A stretch of DNA of 64,000 nucleotides from Rhodococcus sp. 4CII (GCF_014256275.1 NZ_JACCFE010000002.1:4134001-4198000), one strand, 5' to 3'; shown: positions 16,634 to 26,321, counted from the first letter of the stretch. The notes: a model not told the origin generated them from the letters alone. Numbers and translations are program-made.

Positions 16634-17457
16634 TGGCCGCATCGGAAGAAGCCACGAAATCGGAGAACTCCGAAAAGGCTGACAAGTCCGGCAAGGAGGA
16701 GAAGCGGACGATCGGCGTGTACGTCTACGGGATCGTGCCGTCGGACGTCGAACCCGAAGAGGGCGCGACCGGGGTCGCGGACGGCACGGTGAGCGTCGTC
16801 GCGCAGGGTGAGATCGCGGCACTGGTGAGTGAACTGTCGGTGGACCGTGCCCTCGGCAAACCCGAGGACCTGCGGGCCCATGCGAACGTGCTGGACGGGA
16901 CGGCCCGGGTCGCGCCGGTGCTGCCCCTGCGGTTCGGTGCCGTGCTCAGCGACGCCGACGCTGTGAAGGAGGAACTGCTGTCGGCGCATGCGGACGAGTT
17001 CGCGTCCGCACTCGAACAACTGGAGGGAAAGGCCCAGTACGTCGTCAAGGGCCGGTACGTGGAGAAGGCGATTCTGCAGGAGATCATCGACGAGAGCGAC
17101 GAGGCCGCGCAACTGCGGGACGCGATCCGCGACAAGTCGGAGGACGCCGGCCGCGACGCGCGGATGGCCCTGGGCGAACTGGTGAGCAACGCGATTGTCG
17201 CCAAACGCGACGAGGACACCCGCACGACCGTCGAGGCGCTCGACGACCTCGTCGAGTCCGTCAATATGCGCGAGCCCACGCACGAGGAGGAGGCCGTGCA
17301 GGTGGCGGTGCTCGCCGACGTCGAGCGTCAGGAAGAACTCGAAAAGGTCGTCGGGCAACTCGCCGAGAACTGGGAGGGCCGGGTGGAGATGAAGCTGCTC
17401 GGACCGCTCGCCGCGTATGACTTCGTGGTGACACAGAAGCCGGAGGGTCAAGGCTGA
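16630..17457 (+). CDS. gvpL: Gas vesicle protein GvpL/GvpF family
   Basis: A 275-residue protein of the GvpL/GvpF family, which helps nucleate and assemble vesicles. Typical segments are GVYVYGIVPSDVE near residue 29, LRAHANVLDGTARVAPVLPLRFGAV (cut as LRAHANVLDG and VLPLRFGAV), and KGRYVEKAILQEII mid-protein, with the C-terminal LLGPLAAYDFV. The first 25 residues are charged and low complexity. Translation may start at GTG 16630, overlapping gvpA, or at ATG 16633. It is the last gene of the cluster. Confidence 0.85.
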   Translation: MMAASEEATKSENSEKADKSGKEEKRTIGVYVYGIVPSDVEPEEGATGVADGTVSVVAQGEIAALVSELSVDRALGKPEDLRAHANVLDGTARVAPVLPLRFGAVLSDADAVKEELLSAHADEFASALEQLEGKAQYVVKGRYVEKAILQEIIDESDEAAQLRDAIRDKSEDAGRDARMALGELVSNAIVAKRDEDTRTTVEALDDLVESVNMREPTHEEEAVQVAVLADVERQEELEKVVGQLAENWEGRVEMKLLGPLAAYDFVVTQKPEGQG

Positions 17458-17549
17458 CGGCACGAAGTGGGCGAACACTACGCGGGCAGCGGCCGGCGCA
17501 GACTGCACCCGACGGCGGGTGACATGTGACCGTCCGGGAGGGGTTTCCT

Positions 17550-18389
17550 CTATTTTCGGTCGTCGTCGGGCTCTCGCGTTGTGTCGTCGAGTAGCCGCTC
17601 GAGGTAGGTGAGGTCCTGCCGGAGGAGTGCGATCGCGCGGGCGGGTCCTTCGAGGGTGGTGGGTGCGGACTCTTCGTGGGCGACGGCACGTAGGGCCATT
17701 TCGGCGAGTTGTGTGGCGACTGCGTGGTCGGTGTCTTCCTTGCCGGGTTGGTGCCACCACGCGATCCAGTTGAGCATCCCGATGATGCCGAGGGCCGCCG
17801 TGCGGGGGTCGACCGGCCGCATCTCGCCTGCGCGGATTCCGGCCTCGATGACGTCGACGAATTCCTTCAGAACATGCCGCCGGCTTTCCTGATATGTGCG
17901 CGCGATGTCCTCGGGGAGTTCTGCTTCGGAGCGGATGATCAACCGGAACCGATCCGTGCTCTGCGCCTGCAGCATCGCGATGGCGACGGCCATCTCGCGC
18001 AGTTTCTCGGTGGGCCCGAGCTCGGTGCGCTCGTTGATGTCGTGCAGCAACGCGGCGGGAACTTCGGTGCTTTCACTGACCAGGCGGGAGAGCAGTTCGT
18101 CCTTGTTGGCCACGTAGTGATAGAGAGCGGGCCGGGTCAGCCCGGTGGCGTCGGCGATGTCCTGCAAGGTGGTGCTCGCGAATCCGCGCTCCGCGAACAG
18201 GCGCGTGGCTTGCTCGAGGATCTGCTTCTCCACCAGCTCACGACGCGGGTTGCGGCCCGCGGTGCTGTCGTCGGCGGGCTGCACCGGCGGCCGAGCCGCG
18301 GCCTTGCTGCGGGAGCGACGACCCTTCCCAGCCTCCTCAGGTGTCATGCCGGAAGGATAACGGGCGCGCGGAACCGCTCGTGCATTCAT
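17550..18389 (-). CDS. TetR-family transcriptional regulator
   Basis: A 279-residue regulator. After a basic, low-complexity N-terminus comes a TetR helix-turn-helix: ATRLFAERGFASTTLQDIAD and TGLTRPALYHYVANKDELL (about residues 60-100). The ligand domain spans the rest. The start at 18389 overlaps the stop of the FAD hydroxylase gene (ATGA), which favours the long form; MTPEEAG 14 codons in is an alternative. As the last gene of the hyu operon, it is the natural candidate for binding the palindromes at 26322 and 26422. Confidence 0.85.
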   Translation of the reverse strand: MNARAVPRARYPSGMTPEEAGKGRRSRSKAAARPPVQPADDSTAGRNPRRELVEKQILEQATRLFAERGFASTTLQDIADATGLTRPALYHYVANKDELLSRLVSESTEVPAALLHDINERTELGPTEKLREMAVAIAMLQAQSTDRFRLIIRSEAELPEDIARTYQESRRHVLKEFVDVIEAGIRAGEMRPVDPRTAALGIIGMLNWIAWWHQPGKEDTDHAVATQLAEMALRAVAHEESAPTTLEGPARAIALLRQDLTYLERLLDDTTREPDDDRK

Positions 18390-19963
18390 GCCGGTGCCCT
18401 GGTCCCGGATATGGCGGGTTCGGGGGTCGCGGGCTCGGTGAAGTGCGCCAGGTGCGCGCGTGCGCTCGCCAACCCGGCGGCGACGTCGGTGCGGTAGGCG
18501 GCCGGGGATTCGACGACGACGACCGCGGACGTTCGCTGCAGGAGGCGTTCGGCCAGATCGAGGCGATTCAGGACGGCGGCGCGGTCACCCGGCCCGGTGA
18601 GCCAGATGATCGGCGCCTGCGGCGGGTGGTCGACGATTCCGTCGGCTTCATCGCCCCAGGCCGACGTGAGATCGAGGTCCAGGAGCGCGGTGGCGGGTCC
18701 CCGTCGCAGGTCGGCCGGCGCGTTCCGATCGGAGAACTGTGCGTCGCCGTGAACCAGCGGTTGGGTGAGGATCCATTCGGTGATGTCGGTCGGCGGCACG
18801 GCCGGGGCGGGCTCGTTCGCGTAGTGCGCGAGGCCCTGGCAGACGATCCACGGCGCGGATTCGGAGAATCGGTCGAGGCCGACCTTTCCTGCCCGTGTCA
18901 TGTAGGCGATCATCAATTGGTCGACGGGGAGGTCCATCCGCTGAGGGAAGGACTCCCACCAGAGTTCGCTGCGGTGTGCGATTTCCTGGAGATGGTCGAC
19001 GGCGGGGCGACGCACGCGCTCGTACGCCACGAGGGCTTGCTCGAGGTTCGACGCGGCGGTGACGGCGTGATCGAGGGCGATGGCGTCTTCCATCGCGAGT
19101 TTGGTGCCCGAGCCGATGGAGTAGTGCGCGGTATGGGCGGCGTCGCCGAGGAGTGCGATGTTGCCTGTGTGCCAGCGTCGGCAGCTGACGGTCCGGAAAC
19201 GCATCCACCGGGTGCGGTTACCGATGAGCCGGTGGTGTTGCAGGGTGTCAGCGAACGCGTCTTGAAGGTAGCGCAGCGAGGTCTCGTCGCTGTCCTGTGG
19301 TGCGGTCCGATCCGTGGAGACGTCGAATCCCGCTCGTCGCCAGGTCTTCTCGTCGGTTTCGATGAGGAAGGTACTGCGGTCTGCGGCGTAGGGGTACGCG
19401 TGGGCGATGAAGGTGCCGTGCTCGGTGGTGACCGGTGTGAAGACGGCGCTGGGGAGCGCGAAGTCGGTTCCGCACCACAGATAGAGGCCGGCGCCGGTGT
19501 CGATCCGGGGTTCGAAGTGGTCGGCGAACGCGGTGCGGGTGGTGCTGTTGATGCCGTCGGCCGCGACGACGAGGTCGGCGTCCAGTGCGGAGGGGTCGAC
19601 TCGTTCGCCGAAGCGCAGACGCACGCCGGCGTTCTCGGCTTGTCGTTGCAGCACCGCGAGCAGGGTGGTGCGTGCGATCGCGAGCAGGTCGCCGTGGGCC
19701 AGTCGCGCGACCTGGTCGCCGACCTGCATGGACATCTCGTGCGGATGGGCGGCGGCGACGATCGCTTCCAGCGACGCGGCATCGGCGTCGCGGAGGTTGC
19801 GCTGGGTGCGGGACGCGAGCCCGACGCCGAAACCGAAGGTCGTGTCCGGCGAGCTCTGTTCGTAGACGGTGACTTCGGCGGCGGGGTGGCTTCGTTTGAG
19901 CAGTCTCGCGGCGTAGAGGCCGCCGGGTCCGCCGCCGATCACGGCGACTCGGTCGAGGTTCAT
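18386..19963 (-). CDS. FAD-dependent aromatic hydroxylase (salicylyl/anthraniloyl-CoA monooxygenase-like)
   Basis: A 525-residue group A flavoprotein hydroxylase. It has the N-terminal RVAVIGGGPGGLYAARLLKR FAD motif, the second DLVVAADGINSTTR (GD-type) motif near residue 140, and GNIALLGDAAHTAHYSIGSG near 275, which binds FAD ribityl. The overall pattern with an extended C-terminus matches salicylyl-CoA 5-hydroxylase and the N-terminal half of 2-aminobenzoyl-CoA monooxygenase. The gene sits directly after an aryl-acid AMP ligase, so it likely hydroxylates the ligase product. Start ATG 19963 follows CTGGAG. Confidence 0.83.
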   Translation of the reverse strand: MNLDRVAVIGGGPGGLYAARLLKRSHPAAEVTVYEQSSPDTTFGFGVGLASRTQRNLRDADAASLEAIVAAAHPHEMSMQVGDQVARLAHGDLLAIARTTLLAVLQRQAENAGVRLRFGERVDPSALDADLVVAADGINSTTRTAFADHFEPRIDTGAGLYLWCGTDFALPSAVFTPVTTEHGTFIAHAYPYAADRSTFLIETDEKTWRRAGFDVSTDRTAPQDSDETSLRYLQDAFADTLQHHRLIGNRTRWMRFRTVSCRRWHTGNIALLGDAAHTAHYSIGSGTKLAMEDAIALDHAVTAASNLEQALVAYERVRRPAVDHLQEIAHRSELWWESFPQRMDLPVDQLMIAYMTRAGKVGLDRFSESAPWIVCQGLAHYANEPAPAVPPTDITEWILTQPLVHGDAQFSDRNAPADLRRGPATALLDLDLTSAWGDEADGIVDHPPQAPIIWLTGPGDRAAVLNRLDLAERLLQRTSAVVVVESPAAYRTDVAAGLASARAHLAHFTEPATPEPAISGTRAPA

Positions 19964-20069
19964 GGAAACTCCAGTCTTCTGACGTATGAGTGGAGTTCGA
20001 TTCCGGGACGCATCTCGTGACGATGCGTCCCGAAATCGTTCCTCCACATGTTGTTTTCGCGGCGCTGCG

Positions 20070-21764
20070 CTACGCGGGGACGTGTGGTGCGTCGGCTTCG
20101 GCGTGCACCTTCGCCGCGACGTCGTCCCGCAAGCGTTTCTTGTCGACCTTGTTCACGTTGGTGCGCGGCAACGCGGTTACCCATTCGAGCCGTTCCGGCC
20201 ACTTGAATTTGGCGACCCCGAGCGCCGCGAGATGGTCCTGAATCTCGTTCAGCGACAGCTCATCGTCATCGTCGGAGACGAGGTACGCGCACGTCTTTTC
20301 GCCGAGTCGGGGATCTGGCATGGCGACGACCGCGGCGTTGACGACGCGCGGGTGCTCGAGGAGGAGTAGTTCGAGTTCCTCGGCGTTGATCTTCTCGCCG
20401 CCCCGGTTGATGAGGTCCTTGATGCGACCCTCGATCGACAGATAGCGGACACCGTCGATCACGGTGACGGAGGCGAGGTCGCCGGTCCGGTAGAAGCCGT
20501 CGGTGGTGAAGGCGGACACGTTGTGATCGGGCGCGTCGAAATAGCCGGGGATCGTGTAGGGGCCGCGGCAGCACAGTTCTCCGACGGTGCCGTCGGGAAG
20601 TTCCGATTCGGTGCCGGGATCGAGTATGCGGATCTCGTCGTCGGCGGCGAGCGGGGTGCCCACGGTGGCCAGACGCGCCTGCGCCGGAGCGTCGAGGGCG
20701 GTGACCGTGAACAGTCCCTCGGACATGCCGAAGAGCTGTCCGGCCCAGTGCCCGGCCCCGTCGTCGACCCGGGCGAACAACTCGGGCGGAACCTTCGCAC
20801 CGGACAAGACGACGCGGTTGAGTCGGGCCAGGGCCTTGTCGAAGTCCGGCGTCAGGACCGCTCGGTAATGGCCGTGGCCGATGAGGACCTCGGTTGCCGT
20901 GGCCTTTTCCATCAGAGCGAACGCCGAGGGTGCGTCCGCGGTGGCCAGCACCAGGCACGCGCCGACGGAATGCGCCGCGTGCAACCCGCAGGAGATTCCG
21001 GCGTTGTGGATGATCGGAATCAGGTGCGCGACCCGGCTGTCCTGATCCCATCCGAGTCGCTGCGCGTACAACAGGCCGTTGTTCCAGTACTCGGCGTGAA
21101 TACGCGGAATGACCTTGGGGACACCGGTAGTGCCGCCCGACAGCTGGAAGGCGACGACGTCGAGCGGATCGGTCTGGGCCGCGATCTCCTCGACCGTCGC
21201 GCGTGCCCGCGCGGGGTCGATATCGCTTCCGAGTTCCTCCAGTGCGACGACGCCCGGCCGTGCGTCGCCGCGGTCGCCCACGCTGAGGATGTGCCGCACG
21301 GTCGGACTGCCGGTTGCGTGTTCGCGGGCGAACTCGATCAGATCGAAGGTGGGCAGGCCCGCCTCGACGATGTGTGCGACGGCACCGACCTTGCGGCTGA
21401 TGTGCCCGATCTCGTGCATCCGGTGCGCCGCCAGGGTTGCGACGGGGACGAGCCCGGCTTTGATGCATCCGTACCAGGCGAGGACCGTTTCGAGCCGGTT
21501 CGTCAGCTGGAACAGGACGGGATCGAGTCGGCGCAGTCCGAGCCGGGACAGGGCGGCGGCGATCAGGTCGGTGCGGCGATCGAGTTCGGCGAACGTCACC
21601 CAGCCGTCTGCGGTGATCACGGCGGCCCGGTCCGGGAACCGGAGTGCGATCTGGTGCAGTCGCTCCCCGGTGGGGGCGCTGCTCCACGCCCCACTCTCGC
21701 GGTAGCGGCGGGCCCGGTCCTCGGGGAAGGTGACCAGGCGTCCGTCCCAGTCCGAGAATGTCAC
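20070..21764 (-). CDS. Aryl-acid AMP/CoA ligase (2,3-dihydroxybenzoate-AMP ligase-like)
   Basis: A 564-residue ANL-superfamily adenylating enzyme. The P-loop-like FQLSGGTTGVPKVIPRIHAE (about residues 185-205), the middle motif LFGMSEGLFTVT, YRTGDLASV and the C-terminal INRGGEKINAEELE hinge are present, as is the late catalytic lysine region (PRTNVNKVDKKRLR). Its closest type is the EntE/DhbE/SdgA group, which activates salicylate-like acids. Start GTG 21764 follows AAGGAGAG; the longer frame has no ribosome site. It probably makes the acyl-AMP or acyl-CoA used by the hydroxylase at 18386. Confidence 0.87.
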   Translation of the reverse strand: MTFSDWDGRLVTFPEDRARRYRESGAWSSAPTGERLHQIALRFPDRAAVITADGWVTFAELDRRTDLIAAALSRLGLRRLDPVLFQLTNRLETVLAWYGCIKAGLVPVATLAAHRMHEIGHISRKVGAVAHIVEAGLPTFDLIEFAREHATGSPTVRHILSVGDRGDARPGVVALEELGSDIDPARARATVEEIAAQTDPLDVVAFQLSGGTTGVPKVIPRIHAEYWNNGLLYAQRLGWDQDSRVAHLIPIIHNAGISCGLHAAHSVGACLVLATADAPSAFALMEKATATEVLIGHGHYRAVLTPDFDKALARLNRVVLSGAKVPPELFARVDDGAGHWAGQLFGMSEGLFTVTALDAPAQARLATVGTPLAADDEIRILDPGTESELPDGTVGELCCRGPYTIPGYFDAPDHNVSAFTTDGFYRTGDLASVTVIDGVRYLSIEGRIKDLINRGGEKINAEELELLLLEHPRVVNAAVVAMPDPRLGEKTCAYLVSDDDDELSLNEIQDHLAALGVAKFKWPERLEWVTALPRTNVNKVDKKRLRDDVAAKVHAEADAPHVPA

Positions 21765-21807
21765 CGCTGCTCTCCTTCGCTCAGGTTCATCGTAAGTTGC
21801 GTAGACA

Positions 21808-24132
21808 TCACTGCTCCGCGATCGCCGGAAGCAGCCGGGCAATGTCCAGGGCGTGATCGGGGTGATCGGCGGGGACGATGCCCGAGTACACGGCCGTCCA
21901 GCAGCCCGGGCAGCACAACTGCCGGAAGACGACCGGTGTGTCGACGTACTCCGACGGGTCGGACGTCACCTGGGGACCGGCGGCCGACGACGGACCCTCG
22001 AAGCGGGCGAGGTCCAGCGAGGAACTGTTCTCGTCGTCGCCGAGCAGACGCCCGCACTGCGCGCAGGCGATTATCCGGGTGTCTCCGACGGTGACCTCGG
22101 CGAGGTTGTCGTCGAGCCGGCGAGCACCGGCCAGGTCGAACACGGGGGCATCGGGCTGGTCCCCGCCGGAACGGGCACGGCGGTCGTCGCGCATCTCCTC
22201 CCGTCGCCGTGACGTCTGATTCTCGTCGACCTCACCGTCGACGAGGACGACACCGTAGACGGACTCGGCACCGGATTCGGTGACCTTGCCTTCGCGGAGA
22301 TCGGTGGCGACCGCGGCCGGGTCGCGCAGCAGCGGGTCGCCGTATCCGCCGCCGCCCTGCCAGTGCATGTACAGCACCTCGCCGGGGGCGACGTAGCTCT
22401 CGGCATAACAGGCCCCGAATTCGCGGTCGCCGCCGAGATCGTCCAGGGCGCCGGGAATACTGCCGGCCGCGAACTGTTCCCGGATGTCGGTGCCCCGGGC
22501 GAGGATCTCCACGCCCGTGTTGCCGGGGTAGCCACCGGCGAGACCGTTGTTCTGGGCGACGGCCTTGCCCGCGGACGCCAGCACCAGGCCCATCGGCAGA
22601 CTGGTGCCGTACGGCGTGACGGCGATGGACGCGCTCACACCGCCGCGGTGCCGTCCCGGTCCGCCGGAGTCCGGCTCCTCGCGTCGCCACAAGGTCAGCA
22701 GCGGGTAGAGGAATTCGGTCATCTCGGTGTCCGGGATGCGCCCCATCGGGATGCAGAACAGGCCACCGGTGTCCATGCCGTCCGCGGTCGGGCGGGCACC
22801 GTAGCCGCCGGCCATCGGCTCCATCATGATGTTGAGGAACGGCACCGACTGTTCGGGGCGCTCGTCGAGACCGGCGATCACGGCGGTGTCCCATGTGCCG
22901 CAGCACGCGGCTTGCACACTCTTGCCCAGATCGACCGACCGGTCCAGCATCTGGGACAGGCATTCCGCGATCAGGGTGCCGGTCAGCCAGGCCGGCCCGA
23001 TGGGGCCACGGCTCACCGCTGCGGGGAAGGTGGCGTTGTTGATCGTGCCTTCCTCGGACACGAGGTCGAAGCAACGCATCAATCCGCCCGCCGACCAAGG
23101 AATGTCCCCGGCGAGGATCGGCAGCAGAGCGAGCATGACCCCGCCGCGCATACCGGCATAGGTGCAGTTGATGACACCGGTCTGCGGGTCGGTGCCGGTG
23201 AAGTCGAACGTCAGGTGATCGGCGGTCTTGGTCATGGCCACCGTGATCTTGTGGATGCCGCGGTCACCGACTTGCGCCTGGTCCTGGTAACCGGTGGCCT
23301 TCCAGGTGCCGTCCGGCAGCGACGTGAGCTTGCCCCGCAGGCGGCCCTCCGCGTCGGCCATCATCCGCTTCATCACGGCCTTGACGGTGTCCGCGCCGTA
23401 CTGCTCGATCACTGCCAGCAGGCGGTTGCGGCCGACGGTGTTGGCACCGATCTTCGCGCGCAGATCGAGGCCGACGAGCATCGGCACCCGGGAGCGCCGC
23501 ACCCAGGCGTCGGCGACGTCGCGCTGGAGTTCGTAGTCGCGGACCACCTTGATCGGCGGCGTCGGTAGCGATTCGGAGAAGACGTCCTTGGCCGCGGGGT
23601 CGAAGGAACCGAGGCCGGACCCGCCGAGATCGGGTTCGTGGCAGATTGCACTGGTCCAGCCGAACAGCTGGCCGTCGTGGAAGATTGGCTGGTAGACGAT
23701 CACATCGCTCTGGTGCAGTCCGCCTCCGACCCAGGGGTCGTTGCACAGGAACATGTCACCTTCGGTGATGCCCGGGTTGGTGGCGCGGTGCTGCAGGGTC
23801 CAGTAGATCGCGAGGTCGACGGCGCCGACGAGCATGGTGTTGTACAGGCCGACCTGCACCTCCTGACCGATCTCGTCGCTGATCGCGAAGTCGAAGTCGT
23901 TGGCGTCGGTGACGATGGGGGAGCCGGACATTCTCTTGAGCGCCTCACCCATTTCGTCGGTGACCGACCACAGCCGGTGCCGGATCACCTCGTACGTGAG
24001 GGGGTCGAGGCTGTCGATCTGCTCCTGCGTCACGGTGTGGACCGGGAGTGACGGCGGAAGCGATCGGGACAGAGCGTCGGGGTCGACGGGTCGGCTCGAG
24101 AAGATTTCAGAGCCGGGGATCTGCATGGTCAT
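21808..24132 (-). CDS. hyuB: Hydantoinase B/ketone carboxylase subunit fused to a zinc-type C-terminal domain
   Basis: A 774-residue protein. Residues about 25-600 are hydantoinase/oxoprolinase B (LTYEVIRHRLWSVTDEMGEA, FLCNDPWVGGGLHQSDV, GGVSASIAVTPYG, QGGGGYGDPLLRDP). The last about 110 residues form a separate domain with CAQCG near 690 and CCPGC near 740, resembling the small gamma subunit of acetone or acetophenone carboxylase. The fusion points to ATP-dependent carboxylation or lactam/hydantoin opening with HyuA. It lies 11 bases downstream of hyuA. The longer upstream frame is antisense-free readthrough over hyuA and is not coding. Confidence 0.88.
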   Translation of the reverse strand: MTMQIPGSEIFSSRPVDPDALSRSLPPSLPVHTVTQEQIDSLDPLTYEVIRHRLWSVTDEMGEALKRMSGSPIVTDANDFDFAISDEIGQEVQVGLYNTMLVGAVDLAIYWTLQHRATNPGITEGDMFLCNDPWVGGGLHQSDVIVYQPIFHDGQLFGWTSAICHEPDLGGSGLGSFDPAAKDVFSESLPTPPIKVVRDYELQRDVADAWVRRSRVPMLVGLDLRAKIGANTVGRNRLLAVIEQYGADTVKAVMKRMMADAEGRLRGKLTSLPDGTWKATGYQDQAQVGDRGIHKITVAMTKTADHLTFDFTGTDPQTGVINCTYAGMRGGVMLALLPILAGDIPWSAGGLMRCFDLVSEEGTINNATFPAAVSRGPIGPAWLTGTLIAECLSQMLDRSVDLGKSVQAACCGTWDTAVIAGLDERPEQSVPFLNIMMEPMAGGYGARPTADGMDTGGLFCIPMGRIPDTEMTEFLYPLLTLWRREEPDSGGPGRHRGGVSASIAVTPYGTSLPMGLVLASAGKAVAQNNGLAGGYPGNTGVEILARGTDIREQFAAGSIPGALDDLGGDREFGACYAESYVAPGEVLYMHWQGGGGYGDPLLRDPAAVATDLREGKVTESGAESVYGVVLVDGEVDENQTSRRREEMRDDRRARSGGDQPDAPVFDLAGARRLDDNLAEVTVGDTRIIACAQCGRLLGDDENSSSLDLARFEGPSSAAGPQVTSDPSEYVDTPVVFRQLCCPGCWTAVYSGIVPADHPDHALDIARLLPAIAEQ

Positions 24133-24143
24133 CTTCGGTGCTC

Positions 24144-26246
24144 CTACTGGGCGACGATGGTGAGGTTGCCGAGGCGGTCGACGGTGCCGGTGGTTCCGTG
24201 GGGGACGACCACGGTGGTGGTGGGCACTTCGACGATCGCCGGTCCCGGCAGGACGTGACCGGCAGCGAGCCGGCTGTAGTCGTAGACGTCGGTGTCGACG
24301 AAGCCGAGCCGTCCGTCGAGGCAGACCTTGCGGGTGCCGATCCGGGCGTGGGCGGAATCGCTGGAGTCTGCGGACTTCAACTCCGGCAGCGTCGGCGAGA
24401 ACGGCAGGATGCCGGTGGCGCGGACGCGGTACGTGATTGCCTGGATACCGGCCTCGCGGAAGCCGCTGTCCTCTCCGTAGAGTTCGGCGTAGCGCTGCTC
24501 GAACACGTCGGACGCCCGTGCGATCCCCGCAGTGTCGAGGCCTCCGGTCGGTACCGGTGTCGCCACCTCCGCGAGCTGCATCGTGTACCGCATGTCGATT
24601 TCGCGTTCGATCTCGACCTCGGTGAACGACAGACCCTGACGGTTGAGTTGCTCGAGCACCTGGGTCTCGAGCTGAGCGAAGTTCCGCTCGGCGCGGGTGG
24701 GGTCGAGCGGCATGGCGGCGGGGTCGGAGAGTTCGGCCGCGAGGACGATGTTCGACGAGGCAAGACCGTACGCGGAGAACGCGGACGCGACCTGGCCGAG
24801 CGGGACGATGACCTCGCGGACCCCGACCTCGGCGGCGTAGGCGGCGCAGTGGGCCGGACCGGATCCACCGAAGGCGTAGAGGACGAAATTCCGCGGGTCG
24901 TGCCCGGCCTCGACGACGGTCTTGCGCAGCAGGTCGCCGGTCTGAGCGTTCTGCACCGCGTAGATCGCGGCGGCCGCCTCCTCGATCGACAGCCCCAACG
25001 GCGCGGCGATCCGGCTGCGGATCGCCTCGCGGGCAAGTTCCTTGTCCAACGGTTTGCGGCCACCGAGCAGCCCGCGCTCGGGCAGAATTCCGAGGACGAG
25101 GTTGGCGTCGGCGTTGGTGGGTTCGGTGCCGCCCTGCCCGTAGCAGGCCGGGCCCGGTACCGCCTGGGCGCTGTGCGGTCCGATCTGCAGATTTCCGCCC
25201 GCATCCACCCAGGCGATGGCACCGCCACCGGAGCCGATGGCATGAACCTCGAGGGTGGGGACGTTGATCGGATGGTGGTTGATGATGGTGCTCGAGGCGC
25301 GGACGGGCTCGCCGTCGACGACGAGTCCGACGAGGAAGGTGGTTCCACCGACGTCGGTGGCGATGATGTTGCGGTGACCGAGCTGCCGACCGAGGGATAC
25401 CGCCCCGACCACACCGCCGGTCAACACCGATCCGACCGTGCTGATCGCGTTCTTCGGGGCCTCGGCAGCGGCGACGGCGCCGCCGTTGCTCTGCATCACC
25501 AGCAGCGGTCCGGCGAGGTGACGCTCGCGCAGCTTCGACTCCAGGTTTCCGAGGTAGTCCCGGAGTCCGGGGCCGATCTGAGTGCTCATGATGGTGGTCG
25601 CGTTGCGGGCAAATTCCCGGATGCGGGGGCTCACTTCGCTCGACAGCGACACGAACATCGACGGGTCGATCTCGTGCACCAGTTCGCGGATCCGTTGCTC
25701 GTGGACCGGGTTGCGGAACGACCACAGCAGAGAGACCGCGATCCCCGCCACGCCCTCGGCCAGTAGCGCCCGGATGGACTCGCGGGCCGAGTCCTCGTCC
25801 AGCGACACCACGATGTTGCCGTCACGGTCGAGTCGCTCGGTCACCTCCAGGGCATGCTTTTTCGGGACCAGGCCGTGGGATTTGCTCTGTCCCATCACAT
25901 TCTGCAACTGCTCCGGTGAGCTGCCGAGATACCGGCCCTCGACGTTCATGATGTAGATCGAGTCGCGGTGCCCCTTGGTGGTGAGGAACCCGACCGGGGG
26001 CACGTTGCCCATCACCAGCGCATTGAGTGAGGACGTCGTGCCGTGCGCGATGTGGTGGGTATCGGCGAGCATCTCCTCGACCGGACACCCCAGCTGCTCG
26101 GCGAGCGTCTCGAGGACGTCGAGGACGCCCTGCGAGTAGTCCGGCGGCGTCGAGGGTGCCTTCGCGGCGAGAACAGTGCCGGCATTGTCATCCAATACCG
26201 CGTCTGTGAACGTGCCACCGACGTCCACTCCGATCACATATGCCAT
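24144..26246 (-). CDS. hyuA: Hydantoinase A/ketone carboxylase ATPase subunit
   Basis: A 700-residue hydantoinase A/oxoprolinase family protein with an acetate-kinase-like ATP fold. It has the N-terminal GVDVGGTFTDAVLDD phosphate motif, ADTHHIAHGTTSSLNALV, the second ATDVGGTTFLVGLVVDG motif near residue 285, and GPACYGQGGTEPTNADANL. Such subunits phosphorylate a substrate amide or ketone enolate while HyuB completes the reaction. Start ATG 26246 follows AAGGAG. It is the first gene of a leftward operon and is preceded by a near-consensus promoter. The substrate is unknown. Confidence 0.9.
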   Translation of the reverse strand: MAYVIGVDVGGTFTDAVLDDNAGTVLAAKAPSTPPDYSQGVLDVLETLAEQLGCPVEEMLADTHHIAHGTTSSLNALVMGNVPPVGFLTTKGHRDSIYIMNVEGRYLGSSPEQLQNVMGQSKSHGLVPKKHALEVTERLDRDGNIVVSLDEDSARESIRALLAEGVAGIAVSLLWSFRNPVHEQRIRELVHEIDPSMFVSLSSEVSPRIREFARNATTIMSTQIGPGLRDYLGNLESKLRERHLAGPLLVMQSNGGAVAAAEAPKNAISTVGSVLTGGVVGAVSLGRQLGHRNIIATDVGGTTFLVGLVVDGEPVRASSTIINHHPINVPTLEVHAIGSGGGAIAWVDAGGNLQIGPHSAQAVPGPACYGQGGTEPTNADANLVLGILPERGLLGGRKPLDKELAREAIRSRIAAPLGLSIEEAAAAIYAVQNAQTGDLLRKTVVEAGHDPRNFVLYAFGGSGPAHCAAYAAEVGVREVIVPLGQVASAFSAYGLASSNIVLAAELSDPAAMPLDPTRAERNFAQLETQVLEQLNRQGLSFTEVEIEREIDMRYTMQLAEVATPVPTGGLDTAGIARASDVFEQRYAELYGEDSGFREAGIQAITYRVRATGILPFSPTLPELKSADSSDSAHARIGTRKVCLDGRLGFVDTDVYDYSRLAAGHVLPGPAIVEVPTTTVVVPHGTTGTVDRLGNLTIVAQ

Positions 26247-26321
26247 TGCCGCTGTGCTCCTTCGATGCGAGGGGATGAACCGGCGGTGCGAGGTGATCCT
26301 CCAACACCGTCTTACGTCAAT

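Noticed and set aside
16408..17760. A long leftward frame over gvpA, gvpL/F and part of the TetR gene
   Set aside because: It is antisense to genes with clear motifs and codon bias, and its translation is low complexity.
21808..25725. A single 1305-codon leftward frame covering hyuB and most of hyuA
   Set aside because: Only the part from 24132 down has hydantoinase B homology. The upstream half is arginine-rich and lies out of frame over hyuA, which has its own family motifs.
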